Shown: positions 24,876 to 37,685 of the stretch, piece by piece | How positions within the stretch are numbered: position 1 is the stretch's first letter | Layout of the letters: every line of letters begins with the position of its first letter | Assembly: GCA_963682055.1 (NCBI GenBank) | Contig: OY821745.1 | Location: 9,493,501-9,557,500, forward strand | Source: Primula veris | Taxonomy: Eukaryota; Streptophyta; Magnoliopsida; Ericales; Primulaceae | Length of the DNA: 64,000 nucleotides | Direction: 5' to 3' | The notes under the pieces: generated by a model | Database searches by the model: none | Told to the model about the DNA's origin: nothing | What the model saw: the letters and a program-made list of their open reading frames with translations, nothing else | Program-made: the position numbers and the translations under genes

Positions 24876-26035
24876 TCACAACAGTCGGCTGAAGTAGATG
24901 CTCATGAAGTATCTTGATGGGTTGAAGCCACTTAAAACAACTGCAAAACCAAAATAAGAATATGTTATTGCATAACAAATTGAATCTTTATCACAACAGA
25001 TAAGAAAGAAAAAAGCTAGACACGTACGAATTGGTGAGAGGATGATCACGACGCCAATAGGATACAAGAAAAATGTGGTTCTTTCCAGAAACGGCAATAC
25101 TGTAAATAGGAAACATTAGTTCATTAATCAAAACAATATAAAAAAGTTACATTATCAATGAACATTAAACCCAATTTTTGGCTTATGAGGAGGGCTCTTA
25201 ATTTTAAGAATTAATACCAGTATAATACTAGTGTTCAATATCATAAGTAATATGAAAGATGGAAACTCTTGATTCTCCAAATTCTTTTCCAAGTGGGCGA
25301 AGCTCAGGTTAAACTACTAATTAACAGGAAAAAATGGATATTGTCATTTACAACATAAGATGGAGATAAATTCAACTTAAGTTTACTCATTAGTCATTAA
25401 CAATCACTAAATGTTTCACTAGAGAGGAATGACAGTAGGCAACTCGGACATCCACAATACTAGACATATATTTAAAAATATACATTGGAACATGACAACA
25501 ATCTTATCAGGTTTCAAATATGGGTATTTTAAAAGGACCTGTTACAACAAAATTCCTAAATAGATAAACTTAAATAATAAGCACGTCTAATCAGAAATTG
25601 AGACCAGCAAAAGAAGAACATATGAGATGGAGTTGGGAGTGTAGCTTACCATCATAGCCTAAAAAGTTGAGATAGTGATAATAGCACATGGATACCATAA
25701 AAAGCAAATTTGATAGCAGAACCGGGATGAAACCATGTGCCACAAGAAGTGGCGATAAGAAATAATGTATCACTGTCATCAAAAACATGAAATATAGGAA
25801 ATTAAATTAGTATTGGATAACACTCAGTTTCATAAACTGCAGTTTGTCAAACAGAAGCCATTACCGTAAAGCATAATGAACATCGGGAAGAAAGAGTTGC
25901 AATGCACATCAAAAGCATATAACCTGCAAGCGAAGAGGCACAATAAAGGGAAAACAGAGAGGATGATTTAGTTAGATAAAAGGAACTGAAATGTAAATTA
26001 CGTCCAAGTTTTTTAAAGAAACGAATAAATTAGGC

Positions 26036-26082
<47 letters not shown>

Positions 26083-29000
26083 TATTTATTCAAAATTAGG
26101 CATATGTAAGAGAAGCATCACTTATCGGAAAAGGTCAAAAATTGAGATAAAGAAACTTGCCATTCAACCCTTTGCTCTACCACATGACTATTTGGAGCTT
26201 CCTCCCTTAAATAATTATTTGTAAGGAACCTGGATAAATATGTCAAAAAAACAGACTATTAGATTGTTTAAGGTTAAGGTACTGATAAAAGGAAATTCTT
26301 TAATATACGCATACAAGAAAGCAAACATTTTCAGCTGCTACATTCAAATTTTAGCTGACATGGGTATTTTAAGGTATATGATGAAACTCTTGCTTTACAT
26401 TTTACACAAGTAAATGACCTTACCAACAACAAGTGGCAAGAACTGTTCCTGCAAAGTAGAAATGGAATAATAATACTGAAATAAGGACGAAGACTGAATG
26501 TCCAGTGCTGTGGCCATATCTGAAAGGAAAGATAATGATAGGATCAGAATCAGCACCATATTGTGCAAAATCCCTTATACTTGAGTTCAAGGGAATGGAA
26601 AGCAAAGATGGTACATAACAACAAACCTTTTTGGACTATTCAAGTAAACAATTGTTAAACTTAAAGAAATTGCAATTGTCAAATGCTGTAGAAAGTGCTA
26701 AAACTAATATTTACGTGGGAAACTTACGCAGCACAGTAAGCCAAGGTAGCAACAATCAAAAGAAGACTGCTAATTACAATGAACGCTGGATCATCACGTG
26801 CCCATTGATTTTTAGTTTCTGGTATCAGAAACAAATAAAAGACAACAGGTAATCAATCCTCAGATATTGCAATTTTATGATAATTTGAGACATTAATTGC
26901 CTGATGAATGAACTCATTAAACACATGTATAAAAGCTGTTGGAAAGAAGAGGACACATGTTCAGAAAGATGGTAAAACAGGATAAAACAATTTCTCACAT
27001 ACAAATATTTACTTCAGCTGAAAATAGGTTTCTAACAATTTTACTTGTCGAAGTTGATATTATCATTCTAAAAGATGAAACATTGACAATAGAAGACGTA
27101 ATCATTGAAATTACAACTTTTTTGGACCTTGCAGTGCAAAACAAGCAAGGTAACACAAAAGGTATCATCTCTGCACATCAATCCTGAGAGTCCTAAGTAG
27201 AAACAAACTTGTTTAAATAGCAGCAATATTTTTGAATAGATTACGATATGACAAATGACATTTAAAAAAACAAAAATGACACTAGTACGCATGTATAGCC
27301 GCTCTTTGATTATATCTGCAAAAACTGATGTAGTTTTAGATAGCATGCATTATCAGAACCCCCGCACCTCAGAATATATGTGAAAACTTACAGGGTGTCA
27401 AAAAGTCTGAGAGATACAAACCAAGGTATTATAAATTTCCACAAAAACAACACCAAGGAAATAAATGTACACTTACGCTTGTGGTACTTTGTGTGCTGGT
27501 AGCTGCATCGATCATATATTGTTCACATGCAAATATTCAAAGCCATCCATCAGAAAATCTCCAAACAACAAAATAAAGAAACATAAAATGAAAGCCCTTG
27601 AGCTAGTCCATTAATGATTTTGATACAATAATAGCATATAACAATAACGTCACTAATATGCATAATTGCTCAGTTTGACTTCATCAAAGATGTAAACTAA
27701 AGCAAAAAAAAACCCAATCTGTTACAGTAAATATCAAAAAAGTCTCCCGATACTTCTAGACAAGTAGAGATAGGTAAGTCAATGAATATGAAAGCGGTCA
27801 TAAATTCATTCTGGGATGTACCTACAAACTTCTCATCGTACACAGGTACAAAATCAACCATTTTGTTTTTTTGGAGGTCTGATACCATTTTATTGTGTGG
27901 TTGACGTTGACCTAACTTATATAATTTTCCAGAAAATGATATCTGCTGGTGTGGAAACATAGGTCTTTTCAATTTCCTTGACCTGCCAACCTGCTGCCAA
28001 GTGAAGATGAGGTGTGCAACTAATAAGCAGATGTTGTCTAAATAAACAAAGATAGAGTCGAACATAACTCTTCGATATAACTCTCCGAGACCTTGGAGTC
28101 GCATTTTGAAGATTACAAACGACTAATTGTTATAAATGCCCTGGGACATTCTGAATCTCTATGCTAAGTTCCCTACTACAGGCAACTCTACGAGTACATA
28201 CATGTGGACAACCCAAGGTTTCAAAAATAGCTAGGTGGACTCTAGGCAGAGAGGTGGGAACTGGACGGGGTCTGGGAGGGAAAACATTAATTTGGCACTT
28301 TACAAGTTTTTATTGGATTCTCTTACCGTCGACATGTATATATAATAAACAAGCTAAACTAAGTGTTCGTAGTCTATTAAGTTATCGCTATATAATCAAG
28401 GTTTAAGAAAAGATATAATAACAACATTCGAACAGGGACAACAGTCGAATGCAAACAAAATTTAGCTTAATTAAATATTTAAAGACAAATTTGAAGTGAA
28501 AATATTAGTTCCACAGGAACCTATTTTTGGGGTAATATCACTTTAGTGCCCTGAGTTTTGGGTCATATTTACTTCAGTGACCTGACTTTCAAAAATGTTG
28601 AATTGGTGACCCAGGTTTCACATATACTTTGATTTAGTGACCTCCTTAACTTCACAAGTTTTAAACAATTACAATATAGCCCACTTAGTTTAAAAATCAA
28701 TAAAATAGACACCGATTTGTTGGAAATGACAAAATTAACTCTTTAATTTTACAATTTTTGTAAAACACACGTTTTCCAATAAGCAAACTTTTTTTTATAA
28801 TAAATACAATTTTAAACATAATTTTTGAAAAAAAAACGACTTTAAATACAATTTTTCCAACAAAATAAACACTACATTTAATTTTTTTTCTTTTCAGAAA
28901 GGTTTTAATCCGTAAAAAAATTGTTTTAATCCGCAAAAATTACACTACATCCGTAAATAATTTTTGGTAATTAAATAAAATTTTACTGATTAATATTAAA

Positions 29001-32000
29001 GAAAATTACACTACGTGTATCTTGATTATTTGATAGTCTGGTAAAAATACCAATTTGTCGTTTTGTGAACCTTTTTGTTACGAAAAAAATAGTACAGCTC
29101 CATGCTGAAGTCATGGGAACGTAAAATTTTATGTGCGATAACTCCATGTAATTTTTTTTAATAATTTGCTGTAATTTACCAAACAATTTTTAATATTAAT
29201 CCGTACACTTTTCTTTAATTATCAAAGATTATTTACGGATGTAGTGTAATTTTTACTGATTAAAACAATTTTTTTACAGATTAAAACCTTTCTGAAAAGA
29301 ACAAAAATTATGTCTAAAATTGTATTTATTATAAAGAAAATTTTGCTTATTGGAAAACGTGTGTTTTACAAAAATTGTAAAATTAAAGAGTTAATTTTGT
29401 CCATTTCAACAAATCGGTGTCTATTTTATTAATTTTTAAACTAAGTGGGCTGTATTGCAATTGTTTAAAACTTGTGAAGTTACTAAATCAAAGTATATAT
29501 AAAACATGGGTCACCAATTCAACATTTTTGAAAGTCAGGTCACTGAAGTAAATATGACCCAAAACTCAGGGCACTAAAGTGATATTACCCCCCTATTTTT
29601 GTAACTAACTATGCATGAATTATGTTTATTGAAAAAATAAACATATTTTGACTGGTTTGACTCGGGTTGGCCGGATCTAAGCCATGTCAAAGTGGCTGGT
29701 ATTAAGCACGGCTGCGGCAAAACAAGGCCTAGGCGGGGACTTTTGAAACACTAGCACAAAAACTGACATACACACGGAAAGAGGGAAAACAAATACTGGA
29801 AAGTGTAAATTCTGGTAGAAGGGATAGGATACATACACAACTTTTGGAGAGGTGCACAAATGAAGCATTTGCCAAAAAGTGTACTCAATATCCATTTGTT
29901 GCCACTGGAATAACAGTACAAAAGAAGGCCTTATAAGGAGTATGTAAACCAATATTGTACAATTGAATTTTGCAGAAGAAAGCAATGAAAAAGATATAAA
30001 CCCTTTAATATCCAAATTATCTACACTTAAAACATATTCATCGACAGAGAAGTCATTACAGATAGCAATAAATAGGAATGAAAAGGATCCGAGTACACCA
30101 TGTATGCACAACACATACAAAAGAAGTGTCATTAGACTACTCGTAACCACAAAGAGAGAATCCAAATTTTCGATACCTAATCCGGTACTTCCTTGAAAAA
30201 AAAACAAAGAGTTCATTACCTTATGCATTTTGTTTTGGCACTAAAAAGCAATAAGAAATAACAACTCATCAAAAGTGTTAGCTTATAGAATCCTATTTCG
30301 AAAGCTTCTTTGACTTATAGGAATAATTTGGATAGGACACTACTTCATTGCCAAAGGAACCTTATCATGAAAAACTCTGAGAACTCATTTCGTCCTAGGC
30401 TAGCCCCCTTTAACTTGAATAAAAGTTTGTCGATGATAATAAACTGTCGTTGCATTTGTTTAGCACATCAATGCAGAAAAGTGAGGGCACATGAACTGAG
30501 GTGCATTTAATAAATGGTTTTACAAATTATTCCTTTTCCTAACAACTTAAGCATTTAGTTGATATGCCTTAAAAATAACAAATTCCACTCAATTAGAAAG
30601 AATACCTACACTGACAATTTAAACACAATGAAGCTCTTTTTCCAACAAAAGAAAAGGTCAGCAGAACAAATATCCTTTTCTTACTGGCATTTTAACTCAT
30701 CATTAAGCCATTTGTTCTTCATTTTTCAGCATACTAGCAATGTAGATACATTCATTCTACTACTCTCATTTCTTAGTCTCCAATTACCCATTTCAATACT
30801 TGGGGTTGTTTGATTGCGGCTTTTAAACTCTGTTTTCTTTTCTTACCTATAAATTGTAGTGCATTGATGACGTACAGCTGATATTTTATTGTTTTCTGGC
30901 CTAAAATTTTTGAGCTGCGCACATTTAACATTTTTTTTTCCAATACTCAAATAACTAGCTCACTTAGTTAAACCTAAAACTACTACTAGGTCAACATATT
31001 GTAAAAATAAAACTACTAATAATTTAAATCCCACTTAAACCCCTTTCTCATCTTTACTAAAACAAACAAGCAAAAGCAATGCAGCTATTCATTTTATTAG
31101 TCTAGTTTCTTACTCTCCTACCACTCATTACTCATTTCCACACTTAAGGCATGTCTTTTTTCAGCCTTTTAAATTCCACTGAATGTGTGTTTTGCTTACA
31201 ATTTTCCCTGCATTTTAGCTGGTTAACTTGAAAACCGAGTTTTTTTGTTTTATTTATTTATTTTCTGACACGACTGTATAACTCCAGCTTTGTGGAAACT
31301 CGAACTATTCATCTTATTTGCATAAAAGCTGCTTCCAATCAATAACCTGAACCAAAACATGCGTATTCCAAAATTAAACTCGTACCAGATTAAAGAGTCC
31401 TGCAAATAAACCTAAAAGAAAACCTTAAAATTCAACTTTCAACCCTTCCTAAAAGTTGCATGTTCACTTAGAAAACCAAAATCCCAACCGTATGTAACTG
31501 ACCAGCTTTTCAAAACTATTTATGCTTAATATTTACACCATAATTGTGTTACCATCTTAAAAGCTACACCGTAATTAATTGAACAGCTTCAAACCTAAGC
31601 TTTCTTAGCTTTTCTTTTTCCAAAAAAACTTGAAAGTTTGACCTTTGAGACCCCAGTTTGCTCGTAAAACCGGAAAAAAAACCCAGCTTATTTGTTAATA
31701 TTCTGCAACCAAACACGCCATTGATAATCTGAATAAACAAATTCTAACTTAGGACATATCAGCTGAATAAAAACAAACAAATTTTAGCTTAGAACATATC
31801 AGCTGAATAGAAATAAACAAATTCTAACTCAGCTGAATAAAAGGATCAGAATGTGACTATAAGAAAAAAAGAATAAAAAACGGAAACTTAACATCAACTA
31901 AAATCTGCTGCTTAACTAATTAAACAAAAGTGAGCTAAATATCAGATCAAACAAACATTGAAGATTAACAAATATAAGCATAAAAAAGTGAGGAATCTAA

Positions 32001-32841
32001 ATAATCGAGATACAAGGTAAGCGAATTGTGTGTGTATTTATCTATCTATCTATCTATCTAAGCAAAGTAGAAATAAAAATAGAAACTTTACATTTACTAA
32101 TGTGAATAAACGAATTCTAACTTAGTACATAACAGCTGAATAAAAGGACCAGAATGTGGATATAAGCAAAAAATAAATAAAACGGAAACTTAACATCTGT
32201 TGCATAACTAATAAAAACAAAATTGAGCTAAATATCAGATCAAGTATACATTCAAGATTAACAAACATAAGATATCTACAGAATCGAGATACAAGGTATG
32301 TGAATTATGTGTATGTATCTATCTATCTATACATATATATATATATATAAGACAACCCAAGAGAAATGAAGCTGCCATTTTTTTCCAAAAATGGCCCTAT
32401 TCTAATTTACTAATTACTCATATACCATAATGCAATTCAAATACATAAATAACTAAATAAATATGCTACTTCTCACACATCAATTCATTTCCCAAACTAT
32501 ACTTCTATAACAATAAAACATCATATTACTCTTTATATACCATTATTAATTTACTATATTCACTACATCATTTTTTCCTCTTTTTTTTTTTAAATTTTAA
32601 ATTCATTTGTCCGGGATCATATTTATATACGTATCACACACGCAACGCGTGGGCTACAATAACTAAGTATATATAGAGAGAGGGAGTGGGGTGAGAATTT
32701 GACATTGACTAAAATCTGGTGTTTTAACTAATTAAACAAAACTGAGCTAAATATCACATCAAGTATACATTCAAGATTAACGAACATAAGCGCAAAAAAT
32801 TGTGTGTGTATCTATCTATCTATACATACATATATACATAC

Positions 32842-32874
<33 letters not shown>

Positions 32875-32968
32875 CCTTGACGATCCTACGAAGATACTGA
32901 GGAAGAGCGGGATTCGATCGGACATTTGAAGAGGACGAAGAACGTCCTCGAGATACAGTCGGCAGCAT
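24876..32968 (-). CDS. UNC50: UNC-50 family membrane protein
   Basis: UNC-50 homologues are Golgi multi-pass membrane proteins implicated in trafficking; in animals they help assemble nicotinic receptors, and the plant role is little known. Ten exons join in frame on the minus strand: 32968-32876, 29904-29837, 27502-27477, 26818-26728, 26519-26424, 26229-26161, 25923-25865, 25772-25650, 25099-25028 and 24940-24876. They total 253 aa plus stop, the usual family length. Landmarks are MLPTVSRGR at the start, WQQMDIEYTFWQMLHLCTSP (residues 32-51), LLFHFYFAGTVLATCCW, HYFLSPLLVAHGFIPVLLSN and SGFNPSRYFM near the end. Five or so hydrophobic segments are visible. The intron after exon 6 uses a GC donor (TG/GCAAGT). 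The exon-1 donor is GTCTCT, lying inside a microsatellite. Intron 1 is 2,971 bp and intron 2 is 2,334 bp, both rich in repeats. The frame appears intact. Confidence 0.92.
26037..26077. repeat. (AT)n microsatellite in UNC50 intron 6
   Basis: A run of about 40 bp of TA/CATA repeats inside the intron between exons 6 and 7. Confidence 0.8.
28529..29591. mobile_element. foldback Mutator-like element in UNC50 intron 2
   Basis: A 1,063-bp near-palindrome. The left end GGGGTAATATCACTTTAGTG and the right end CACTAAAGTGATATTACCCC are inverted copies, and pairing continues for about 400 bp per arm (for example the CCAATAAGCAAA and TTTGCTTATTGG region). The 9-mer CCTATTTTT flanks it at 28520-28528 and 29592-29600. 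Very long TIRs with a 9-bp duplication are the signature of TIR-MULEs. There is no transposase; the element is non-autonomous. Confidence 0.85.
31834..32840. repeat. three diverged tandem units in UNC50 intron 1
   Basis: Units near 31834-32060, 32144-32345 and 32690-32840 share GAGCTAAATATCA.ATCAA and CATTGAAGATTAACAAA-type strings, and each ends in a TATC microsatellite. The third lies against exon 1, so the intron seems to have grown by repeated duplication of its 5' part. Confidence 0.6.
32842..32874. repeat. (TA)n(GA)n microsatellite abutting the UNC50 exon-1 donor
   Basis: On the minus strand the exon ends GTCAAG and the intron begins GTCTCTCTCT, running into TATATATA. The microsatellite therefore supplies intron positions +3 onward. 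Confidence 0.8.
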
Positions 32969-33835
32969 CTGATCTATATAATTTATATATAAATATAAAT
33001 ATAAATGTATGTATCTTATATCTATCTATATATATATATATTTGTGTTTAGATTGAAATGGGGAGAAGAAGGAACTCTCTCTCTCTCTCTCGCTCTCTCT
33101 TTCTCTGGTAAATCTCTGTAGATTTAGATTTCGAGAGGGGTGAACAGACAGTAAACGGATATGGGCTGTTTAATGGATTATGTTATCGGCCCAAATTCGA
33201 AGCCCAGAAAATTTAGTATTATTCGGTTTGGTACCGTACGTGAAGTGATTACTGATTAAGGTCCGTTTCGCGACAGATTTTTCTAGTTATAATTTTTTAT
33301 TTTAAAAACTTGTGGGTGATAGAACCGTCAGATTATTCACTTTTTAAAATCCGGATTTTTAGGCTGAAAAGGCTAAAAAAAATCAAATCAATGGATTTTT
33401 TTAAAATTTTGATTTTGGACCAAAAAAACTTGTTTCCAAACATAGCCTAAGTGAATAAATCATTTTAGTTCGGTTTGATGTCATGTTTTACTGGTTTGGA
33501 AGACAAAACAAACATGATTGGATGGATTTTTATATTTATGTGTAGAATTTTTATAAATATACAATTCTAAGTATTGATAACTATATTTAAAAATATTTGG
33601 ATTGTGCTACTGGACAATAGTGATAGACTATTAGATCGGGCACAACTATTTGTGTAAGTTGCATTACATTTCCGTTCCGATTTTCCCAACTTTTCTAATT
33701 TTACTCCAACTACACTATTTTTCTTCCGAAATTAGGTTACCAAAGTATGTTCATTCATGTGGAAAGCTAGCTATGTAGCATTTCCGTCTTCTCTTTTACG
33801 GAACTTTACCTCTCTTTTTTACCGTTGACAACATA
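32969..33835. other. UNC50 upstream region
   Basis: Minus-strand promoter and leader of UNC50. It is AT-rich next to the ATG, then has a CT/GA tract at 33076-33116 that reads GAGAGA on the coding strand. Further out (33260-33450) is a non-coding stretch with GGTCCGTTTCGCGACAG and, near-inverted, TTGGACCAAAAAAACTTGTT, possibly an old hAT-like or foldback remnant. No gene is seen. Confidence 0.45.
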
Positions 33836-34810
33836 CATGTAATGTCCAAGACTTATATTCACTGATCAGCCAATTGAGTAGAAGAAGAGTTTTAAAACGT
33901 CAAAGTATAACCAAAGTGTCTCTTGCAAAAGCTTCACTAAAGCATGAACTTTTGTTATACTAAATCCGCTGTGAAAGCGCAAACAAAATGAGCTTTTCAG
34001 TGGACTGTTTTTCTGAACTCTAGTGGGTTTCAAAAGACTTTGAAACAAGCGTTACAAGGCAGTGAGTGGACGTAATTTAATATATAGTCTGGGCAGTAGA
34101 GTCGATGGGGTTGGTCAAGTATGGGTATAGAAATGTATCGGGTAACTGATGTGAAGAAACAGAATACTGGATACAGCCTATTGCCAAGCTTGAAGCATTG
34201 AAGCTTGTATAGGGAGTAACGCGTTCTGAAGCATTTTGTGAACCAATTTCAATCGACATTTCCAGACCAACAATCCAGATTTCAGAAATGTATGATCGGA
34301 AACATAACTGTAACTTCATTGCATCTTATTCAACTGAATGCATAAAAATAAAGTCCAACAAAAGAGTTGCTACTAGTAGTGTTTCCAATTGTGAATAAAT
34401 CTTTGAAAGTGTCATTATAGTTCACAGATGAATATCCCATTCCTACTTCTGACTATTATTAAGTTCTTATCTTTTATCCTTTAGGTCAGAAGCTGGGTTT
34501 AAATGTTCAGATCATAACAATCATTTCATCTTTTTTTCGCACGACAGTTTTATCTGATTTTAAACTTAAAAGCCTCTAGATTTAGGATTTAATTCATGAG
34601 CATCACTAATATCACTGTTTCTTGTTCTTTAAAAAAGATCATTCAAAACACTCGCAAGAAACTCTCTTGCCTCTTCCGTTTTTTAGCCTCTTCTCATATT
34701 TAAAAACGAACAAATTTTCGTCTCATATTTAAAACAAGCCCCTCTATTCTCGAAAACAAATATCTAACTCGCATTCGCTCCCATCTCACTCCAGCCCTCC
34801 CATCTCATAT
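33836..34810. repeat. tandem duplication downstream of the MYB gene, copy A
   Basis: It aligns with 34811-35860: CGTCAAAGTATAACCAA, GAAACAGAATACTGGATA, GAAATGTATGATCGGAAACA and TTCACAGATGAATATCCCAT recur in order about 1 kb apart. The open frame 34077-34319 lies in it but is not kept in copy B, so it is not treated as a gene. Confidence 0.8.
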
Positions 34811-35860
34811 ATGTAATGTCCATGCCTTGTACTTATGAATTACCCAAATATGGGTACAAGACGAGTTTTAATACGTCAAAGTATAACCAAGTTTCTTTTG
34901 CAAAAGCTTCGCTAAAGCATAAATTTTGTTATAGTGAATACCCAGTGAAAGCGGAAAATAATTGAGCTTTTCAGTCAACTACTTTTTTGTGCTCTAGCAG
35001 ACTTTAAAACACTGAAACAAGCTTTACGAAACAGTGACGGGACTTGATCTAATATTCAGTTTGGGCGGTAGAAGTCGATGGAGTTGGTCAAGTATGGGCA
35101 TAGAAATGTATTGAATCTTTAGACTCTTTACTGGTGTGAAGAAACAGAATACTGGATAAAACCTAGTGTCAAGCTTGATGCATTGTAGCTTGTATAGGGG
35201 AGTAACCCATTCTGAAGCATTTCGTGAACTGATTCCAGTTCTAGTTAGCGTTTGTTGTCGACAATTCCGGAACCAGCAATCCAGATTTTAATACTCGTGT
35301 TAAGTCGTCTTAAATGCTATGGAACAGAAATGTATGATCGGAAACATAACTGTAACTTCATTGCATTTGAAATTCTGAATGCATAAAAATAAAGTCCAAC
35401 AAAACATTAGCTACTTGTAGAGCAACTAGTAGTGTTTTCCAATTGTGAATAAATCTTTGAAAGTGGTCATTATAGTTCACAGATGAATATCCCATTCCTT
35501 CTTCTGACTTATCATTAAGTTCTTATCTTTTAAGTCAGAAGCTGGATTTAAATGTTCAAATCATATAGTCATTTCATCCTTTTGCACAACAGTTTTATAC
35601 TTTTATCAGTTTGAAACTTAAAGCTCCAGATTTAGGATTTAATTCATGAGCATCATTTATATGATTGAAATGTAAAAAAGTCCACATAAAAAAGATCAAT
35701 CAAAACACCTCATTAAGAAACCCTTTTTGCCTCTTCACATATTTTAAAACGAACAAATTTTCATCTCATATTTAAAACTAGTCCCCCTATTCTTGAAAAC
35801 TAACATCTAACCCCACCTCATTGGCTCCCGTCTCGCTCCAGCCCCCCTATACATCCACAC
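34811..35860. repeat. tandem duplication downstream of the MYB gene, copy B
   Basis: This copy is the one next to the MYB stop codon and probably contains the 3' untranslated region of that gene. Copy A would then be a detached duplicate of the same 3' flank. Confidence 0.8.
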
Positions 35861-35867
35861 TCTCTCT

Positions 35868-36524
35868 CTAGACCCTCGTAACCCCGATCCGCCTAACCCC
35901 AACGTTCCGCATCCCTCCTCTCTCCTCCATCACGCTCCTCACCTCCTTCCTTATCATCTCCCTCATCACCTCCATCACCTCCGTCCCAAACACCCCGCCC
36001 CCCACCGCCACGTCATCACCCATTGCCACGTCATCACTGTTCCCGGGCAAAGAGAGCGTCAGATCCGTCGACACGTCATCGCTAGATCCCGACATCCCCG
36101 ACGTCACATCTAAACTCCCCTCCCTTCTCAACACCACCCGAGGACGATAAATCCCTGCCACGTCATCACCATCTGCCACGTCAGCAACCACGACATCATC
36201 ACTCCTTCGTCGTTTGAGCGTCGAGTTCCAATGATTCTTGACAGCGTTATCGGTACGTCCCGAGAGGAGGCGGGCGATGGTGGCCCAGCGGTTACCTAAT
36301 CTCCGATGAGCATCAACGATGACCCGATCCTCCTCTGCCGTGAAGGGGCGGTGGGCCACCTCCGGAGATAGCTGGTTGCACCAACGGAGACGGCAGCTCT
36401 TTCCAGAGCGGCCCGGGATTGATTTTCCTATAAGCGACCAGTTTCGGGCTCCGTGGGTGTTAACAAGCTGACGGAGAAGGTCGTCTTCTTCACTGCTCCA
36501 TGGGCCCTTTATTCTGTCGCCCAT
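35868..36524 (-). CDS. R2R3-MYB transcription factor, subgroup 22-like (MYB44/70/73/77)
   Basis: A 218-aa nuclear DNA-binding protein in one exon; lack of introns is typical of subgroup 22, whose members regulate ABA, auxin and stress responses. R2 spans residues 6-54 (tryptophans W9, W29, W48) and R3 residues 58-106 (F61, W80, W99, with [18 protein letters not shown]). The C-terminal part has an EAR-type LTLSL at 155-159 and a subgroup-like [15 protein letters not shown] helix near 180-195. At 218 aa it is shorter than MYB44 (about 305 aa) and the usual TGLYMSP-like motif is not evident, so it is a divergent or compact member. The acidic linker contains repeated DDV/DDVA. A TATA box lies at 36634 and the leader is GA/CT-rich. 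Confidence 0.9.
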   Translation of the reverse strand: MGDRIKGPWSSEEDDLLRQLVNTHGARNWSLIGKSIPGRSGKSCRLRWCNQLSPEVAHRPFTAEEDRVIVDAHRRLGNRWATIARLLSGRTDNAVKNHWNSTLKRRRSDDVVVADVADGDDVAGIYRPRVVLRREGSLDVTSGMSGSSDDVSTDLTLSLPGNSDDVAMGDDVAVGGGVFGTEVMEVMREMIRKEVRSVMEERGGMRNVGVRRIGVTRV

Positions 36525-36633
36525 TTTTTGGTTTTAGAGAGAGAGTGATATATGGATATGTATGTATAGATTGTAGAGAGAGAGTCTGTTAGGAGTCGGT
36601 TTGAATTGAGAGAGAGAGGAGAAAGGTGAGGGG

Positions 36634-36641
36634 TTTATAAA
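36634..36641 (-). promoter_or_regulatory. TATA box of the MYB gene
   Basis: TTTATAAA lies 110 bp upstream of the ATG at 36524. The leader between them is a GA-rich tract on the plus strand, CT-rich in the transcript. Confidence 0.5.
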
Positions 36642-37685
36642 GGTATGAATTACACGAGTGGTTCCATTAAACTATGTATGGATCCTATAATATTAATTGA
36701 AATTAGAATAAGTCACTGTTTTTTTTGTATAATGACTATTTGGTTCATGAGTGCTCAGAATTTTTAATGAATTTTTTGCTTTAGTTATTAAGGAGTGGTT
36801 TTGTTTAACGAAAAAGGATTCCTACGTTTACAAGGGAGTTTGATAGTCTGGTCCGATCTTATATAGAGATGCTCGTAAAAAATGACGCCTTATTTTACTC
36901 GACTAAACAAGTTTTCTACATTTGAAAGTTATCCCTCAGTCTAAAACCGATGTATATAGGGTTTCTTGATGATTAAAAATGGTCTCTAGATGAGCTACAT
37001 GATTTCAAATTTCTACATTAATCTAGTAGATATTTTTGTCATATAAATAGTTGAAAATCTTAAAAATGAAATGAATTTGATAGGTACGAATTGTTAAACA
37101 TGCGAGGAACGTTTGTCTCGTACAGTTACACTTACTATTATTCATTAGCCTACCGCCTACGTATGGATCTTGTATTAACACGTCTTGATCGGTTGCATTT
37201 TTTCACTGTTTTGGATAAAAACGAACGTAAAACATGTTCAGAATGCAATAAATAGTTATACAATTTGTGAATTAATTGTGTCACATATACTGTTATATGA
37301 TGGACCATTTCACACATTATTGTCACGGTCACAATTCTAGGGACATAAATAAAATACTAATACCAAAGGTGGAACAATAGGTGTGAATAAAATTTACTAC
37401 AAGAAGGGTAAAGAAGGAGCGTTACGGTTACCGGTAATATGGGTAGGCAGTTTGAGTTGTAAACAGCTGTAGTGAGAGAGTGAAGGGAATAATATCTTGA
37501 CAGGTTGGAGGTGGTTATATAAGTAGGGAGTATTTAGTACTTGATGCAAGTTTTTTACTTAAGACGGTGGACGGTTATGGAAGTTACATTCTTTTGTGGT
37601 CTATACATTTTTGCCTAAACTTTATGCTTACTAATGCATAAATATTCATTAGCTTTGTAACAGGTCAATTACCTGTCACGTTGCA

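Noticed and set aside
27697..28104. 135-aa minus-strand open frame in UNC50 intron 2
   Set aside because: It lies wholly inside a well-supported intron and shows no recognisable domain; UNC50 reads through without it.
29677..30228. 183-aa minus-strand open frame
   Set aside because: Only 29904-29837 (WQQMDIEYTFW..) is coding, as UNC50 exon 2; the rest is intron kept open by chance.
34077..34319. 80-aa minus-strand frame in the MYB 3' flank
   Set aside because: It lies in duplicated DNA and the frame is not kept in the second copy.
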